Positions 61,214-64,000 of a stretch of DNA of 64,000 nt are shown here, piece after piece (the first letter of the stretch is position 1; every line of letters starts with the position of its first letter). The DNA comes from Microbacterium oleivorans. Lineage in GTDB: Bacteria; Actinomycetota; Actinomycetes; Actinomycetales; Microbacteriaceae. The DNA lies in the NCBI RefSeq assembly GCF_013389665.1, contig NZ_CP058316.1:2914001-2978000 (forward strand). The letters are read 5' to 3'. The translations under genes and the position numbers were made by a program. The notes under the pieces were generated by a model. The model was given only the letters and a program-made list of their open reading frames with translations, had not been told where the DNA came from and ran no database searches.

Positions 61214-62595
61214 GACGCGTACTGCGCCAGGATCTGGTTGACGCGTGCCTCCGCATCGTCGAGCAGGGCGTCGATGTCGGCATCCGGGTCCGTCAGGACC
61301 GCCTGCACGACCGGGTCGAGCGCCGCATAGATCTCCTGCGAGGCCACCGCGGGCTCGGGCACGTACTCGAACGCCTCGAGCGAGGCCACATAGGGCGCAA
61401 AGTTCTCGACCGGGACGTTGACGTACTCGGCGATCGCGTCACGGTAGGCGTCGTACGCCTCCTGGCTGAAGATCGGGGCCACCGGCACACCGACCGGCAG
61501 GCCGTCGGCCGCGGAGGCCTTCGCCGTCTCCGCGGCGACCTCGAGGTCGTAGTTCGGACGCAGGGCGCGCCACTCGATCCATTTGACCGCGGCACGCTTC
61601 TCCGCCTCGGTGGCGGTTCCGCTCACCATGAGCACCGTCGCACCGGCGAGGGTGGCGTCCGCGCCGCCCTGGGGCATCGGACCGGCGCCGAAGGCCGCCG
61701 GGTCACCGCCGGCCGCGATGTAGTTGGGGTACACGTCCGGTGGGGCGGAGACCCACATGCCGACGTTGCCCGCGGTGAACTCGGCGACCAGGTCCTCCTG
61801 CTTGCCGAGGACGTTGTCTCCGAGGGAGTCGTCCTCCCAACGCATCGCCTTCCACAGCTCCATGACGTCGCGCGAGGCGTCGTCGTTGAACGCCGCCGCC
61901 CACGTGCCGTCCGAGTTCTGCTCGATCACGCGTCCGCCGAACGTGTAGCCGTACCCGGTGAGATGCCAGCCGCCGCTGTTGTTCGTCGTGATCTCGCCGA
62001 AGCCCGTCTTGCCGGTCGCGTCGGAGATCTGTTTGGCGTACTCGCGTACCTCTTCCCAGGTCTCGGGCGGGCTGTCGGGATCCAGTCCCGCCTGCTCGAA
62101 CAGGTCGCGGTTGTAGACCAGACCGAACGCGTAGCTCTTCTCCGGGATCCCGTAGACCGCGCCGTCGTCCTCCAGGAACTGCATGACCCGAGGGTTCAGA
62201 TCGTCGAAGCTCTCGAGCTCAGCGGCCACATCGGCGATGTCGGCCACCTGGCCGCGCTCGATGAGCGCGGGCGGCTCGGTGAGCGGAACGCGCAGCAGGG
62301 TCGGTGCGCTGCCCCCGGCCAGACGCGTCGTGAAGGTCTTGGCGTCCCAGGGCACATCCGAGGCCTCGATCGTGATGTTCGGGTTGGCCTCCTCGAACGC
62401 CGCAACCTGACGCTCGAAGAGCTCGACGGCCGCGGTGTTGGTCGCGGCAGGCTTACCCATGATGCTGATGGTGACCTCCTCGTCGCCGCTGCCGCTGCTC
62501 TCGGGTGCGTCCCCGCTGCTGCTGCAGGCGGCGACACCGGCGAGCACAGGGACCACGGCGAGGGCCGCGAGGGCGCGTCGGGTGCGCTGATGCAT
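61210..62595 (-). CDS. Extracellular solute-binding lipoprotein of the polysaccharide locus
   Basis: A 461-residue SBP family 1 protein. Lipobox VAAC with Cys24, mature start after an acidic Ser/Glu-rich stretch, then VTISIMGKPA. FEEANPNITIEASDVPWDAK, PEKSYAFGLVYNRDLFEQAG and WVSAPPDVYPNYIAAGG are typical family segments. Start ATG 62595 behind GGAGGAATC. First gene of the operon 61210-51641, about 120 bp downstream of the dyad at 62716-62734. Confidence 0.93.
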   Translation of the reverse strand: MHQRTRRALAALAVVPVLAGVAACSSSGDAPESSGSGDEEVTISIMGKPAATNTAAVELFERQVAAFEEANPNITIEASDVPWDAKTFTTRLAGGSAPTLLRVPLTEPPALIERGQVADIADVAAELESFDDLNPRVMQFLEDDGAVYGIPEKSYAFGLVYNRDLFEQAGLDPDSPPETWEEVREYAKQISDATGKTGFGEITTNNSGGWHLTGYGYTFGGRVIEQNSDGTWAAAFNDDASRDVMELWKAMRWEDDSLGDNVLGKQEDLVAEFTAGNVGMWVSAPPDVYPNYIAAGGDPAAFGAGPMPQGGADATLAGATVLMVSGTATEAEKRAAVKWIEWRALRPNYDLEVAAETAKASAADGLPVGVPVAPIFSQEAYDAYRDAIAEYVNVPVENFAPYVASLEAFEYVPEPAVASQEIYAALDPVVQAVLTDPDADIDALLDDAEARVNQILAQYAS

Positions 62596-62715
62596 GATTC
62601 CTCCGTTCGGTTGCGACCGCCGTCGGCGGTCACGTGAGTAGCCGACGGTGGTGAGGACCGGAACCCCGGGCGCACTCCGTCGTGTGCTGCGCCCAGTATG
62701 AGGACGCGAGGCACA

Positions 62716-62734
62716 GAATGCAAGAAATGCATTC
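62716..62734. promoter_or_regulatory. Operator-like dyad in the divergent promoter region
   Basis: GAATGCA-AGAAA-TGCATTC, a perfect 7-bp inverted repeat with a 5-nt spacer, in an AT-rich island (62700-62770) between the divergent binding-protein and hydroxyacid dehydrogenase genes. No regulator gene is adjacent within the window. Confidence 0.6.
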
Positions 62735-62796
62735 AAGTTCGAAACCAAATATTTAAATCTTGTGAAGAACCCCCGCGATGTGGTTCTCTCGTCCGC

Positions 62797-63837
62797 ATGG
62801 CCGCATCCGACAGCGACGACACCGACGAGCGCTCGCCGTCGGCCCTGCTTCTCATGGGCGCTCGCGCTTTCTCCGATCTCTTCGACGACGCCCGCCTGCG
62901 GCGGCTGCGTCAGCTCGTCCATCTCGTCGACCCGATCCGCGTCGACGATCTCGCCACCGATCGGGCTAGGTCGCGCCTCGCCGCCGCCGAGTACCTCCTG
63001 ACCGGCTGGGGTGGACCAGCCCTCGACGCCGAGGTCCTGGCGGCGGCCCCGCGCCTGCGCGGTGTCGTCCATACGGGCGGATCGGTCAAGCATCTCGTCT
63101 CGCCCGAACTCTGGGAGCGCGGGATCGTCGTCACCAGCGCGGCCGACGCCAACGCGATCCCCGTCGCGGAGTTCACGCTGGCGATGATCCTCCTGGAGGC
63201 CAAACGTGCTCCGAGCTACATCGAGGGATACGACCGATCGCGCGAGGTCGCGGGCGCCTGGCGCGATGCGATCCCACCCGCCGTGACCTTCGGCGGCACG
63301 GTAGGCATCGTCGGGCTGTCGCGCGTGGGCCGGCGGGTCGCCGAACTGCTGCGCCCCTTCGACCTCGAGGTGCTGGTCGCGGATCCGCACATCGACCGAG
63401 CCGTCGCGGCATCCGTCGGGGCGCGGCTCACCGTCCTGGACGATCTGATGAGCGCCAGTGACGTCGTCACGATCCACGCTCCGGAGCTGCCCGAGACCCG
63501 ACACCTGATCGACGCGCGCCGACTCGGGATGCTGCGCCCCGGCGCGGTGCTCATCAACACCGCGCGCGGCTCGCTCATCGACACCGACGCGCTCGTCGCG
63601 CGCTGTCGCGCCGGCCTCATGCGAGCCGTCCTGGACGTGACCGATCCCGAGCCGCTGCCCGCCGAGTCGCCGCTGTTCGACACTCCGGGGATCGTCTTGA
63701 GCCCGCACATCGCAGGAGCCATGCACGCCGAGACCCTGCGTCTGGCCGATTCGGCGCTCGACGACCTCGAGGCTCTCGTCACCGGTCGGGTGCCCCGCCA
63801 TCGCGTCGACGTCGCGTCGCTGAGCGTCATCGCCTGA
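62797..63837 (+). CDS. D-isomer-specific 2-hydroxyacid dehydrogenase family protein
   Basis: A 346-residue NAD-dependent dehydrogenase. Nucleotide motif TVGIVGLSRVGRRVAELL. Catalytic Arg in INTARGSLI, Glu in VTDPEPLPAESPLF and His in LSPHIAGAM. It belongs to the phosphoglycerate/glyoxylate-reductase-like group. An open frame runs upstream to 62698 but ATG 62797 gives the family N-terminus. No ribosome-binding site is visible, so leaderless initiation is possible. Divergent from the polysaccharide operon and possibly under the same dyad, suggesting a role in processing its sugar acids. Confidence 0.87.
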   Translation: MAASDSDDTDERSPSALLLMGARAFSDLFDDARLRRLRQLVHLVDPIRVDDLATDRARSRLAAAEYLLTGWGGPALDAEVLAAAPRLRGVVHTGGSVKHLVSPELWERGIVVTSAADANAIPVAEFTLAMILLEAKRAPSYIEGYDRSREVAGAWRDAIPPAVTFGGTVGIVGLSRVGRRVAELLRPFDLEVLVADPHIDRAVAASVGARLTVLDDLMSASDVVTIHAPELPETRHLIDARRLGMLRPGAVLINTARGSLIDTDALVARCRAGLMRAVLDVTDPEPLPAESPLFDTPGIVLSPHIAGAMHAETLRLADSALDDLEALVTGRVPRHRVDVASLSVIA

Positions 63838-63846
63838 ACCTCGCGG

Positions 63847-63884
63847 GCGCGGGGACGCACCGCCGAAGCGGTCCGCCCCCGCGC
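63847..63884. terminator. Convergent-gene hairpin
   Basis: Two 17-nt arms (63847-63863 and 63868-63884) match at 15 positions with a CGAA loop, in the 53-bp gap between the dehydrogenase and the gene ending at 63891. No T-tract. Confidence 0.65.
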
Positions 63885-63890
63885 GCTCGG

Positions 63891-64000
63891 TCATCCGACC
63901 ACGACCCCGGCCACCTCGGGGGAGACGACGACGCTGGAGGTCGTGTCCGTCGTGCGGACCTCGTAGCTGTGCACTCCCTTCACCCAGCGTCGGACCACGG
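63891..64000 (-). CDS. C-terminal end of an unidentified protein
   Basis: An open minus-strand frame enters from the right edge and stops at TGA (63893-63891). The visible 36 residues include RRWVKGVHSYEVRTTDTTSS and end in a hydrophobic VAGVVVG, resembling the last beta strands of a beta-sandwich domain. Composition and the terminator hairpin directly after it support a real gene. It could be another glycoside hydrolase of the locus, but the fragment is too short to tell. Confidence 0.4.
   Translation of the reverse strand, partial: VVRRWVKGVHSYEVRTTDTTSSVVVSPEVAGVVVG

Overview
The window is high-G+C DNA with tightly packed operons, many ATGA/GTGA stop-start overlaps, lipoprotein binding proteins and three carbohydrate ABC importers, two of them (CUT1 type) without their own ATPase. 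Together with the actinobacterial inositol gene order, this points to an actinobacterium of the Microbacteriaceae, most likely Microbacterium. The assignment rests on gene content and style, not on a marker gene. No tRNA, rRNA, CRISPR array, intact insertion sequence or phage was seen.

Layout. (1) 1-12780: myo-inositol catabolism. The end of a Cgl0159-type aldolase gene is followed by iolA, iolB, iolD, iolE and an inosose-isomerase-like gene. A well-defined promoter-operator at 6662-6690 then drives a sugar ABC importer (lipoprotein, permease, ATPase), two Gfo/Idh/MocA dehydrogenases and an epimerase, ending in a strong terminator. (2) 12780-16253: a second, MFS-type inositol/sugar transporter, a tautomerase, a transaldolase-family protein and a frameshifted thioesterase. 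(3) 16254-17441: a decayed zone with a headless LuxR-type response regulator and broken minus-strand coding sequence. (4) 17442-24354: a cobalt-type nitrile hydratase operon: amidase, beta and alpha subunits, a histidine-tailed activator, CbtB/CbtA cobalt transport, an atypical histidine phosphatase, an ArsR regulator and an unusual SRPBCC-AmiC fusion. (5) 24522-29702 (minus): a LacI-controlled sugar-oxidation operon with a perfect operator at its promoter. Divergent from it are a KDPG aldolase and a P-loop kinase. (6) 31128-40581: an IclR-controlled cluster with a perfect 14-bp inverted-repeat operator, an MHS-type transporter, a TIM-barrel enzyme, an SDR, a CUT1 ABC importer, a dehydrogenase and a shikimate-dehydrogenase-like protein. 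(7) 40717-45319: a beta-glucoside PTS operon with a RAT/terminator leader, EIIBC, 6-phospho-beta-glucosidase, EIIA and a LicT/BglG antiterminator. (8) 45419-51591: a TetR regulator flanked by two minus-strand operons (SDR + old yellow enzyme; two alpha/beta hydrolases + quinone-reductase-like MDR) that share the same operator. (9) 51641-64000: a polysaccharide locus with a PL8 lyase, GH38 alpha-mannosidase, GH3 glycosidase and CUT1 importer, most simply read as xanthan use, plus a divergent 2-hydroxyacid dehydrogenase and the end of one more gene.

Taken together this is a saprophyte's catabolic island: side-by-side substrate modules, each with its own uptake system, enzymes and local regulator. 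The regulatory DNA is unusually legible, and several operator-regulator pairs can be proposed from sequence alone.
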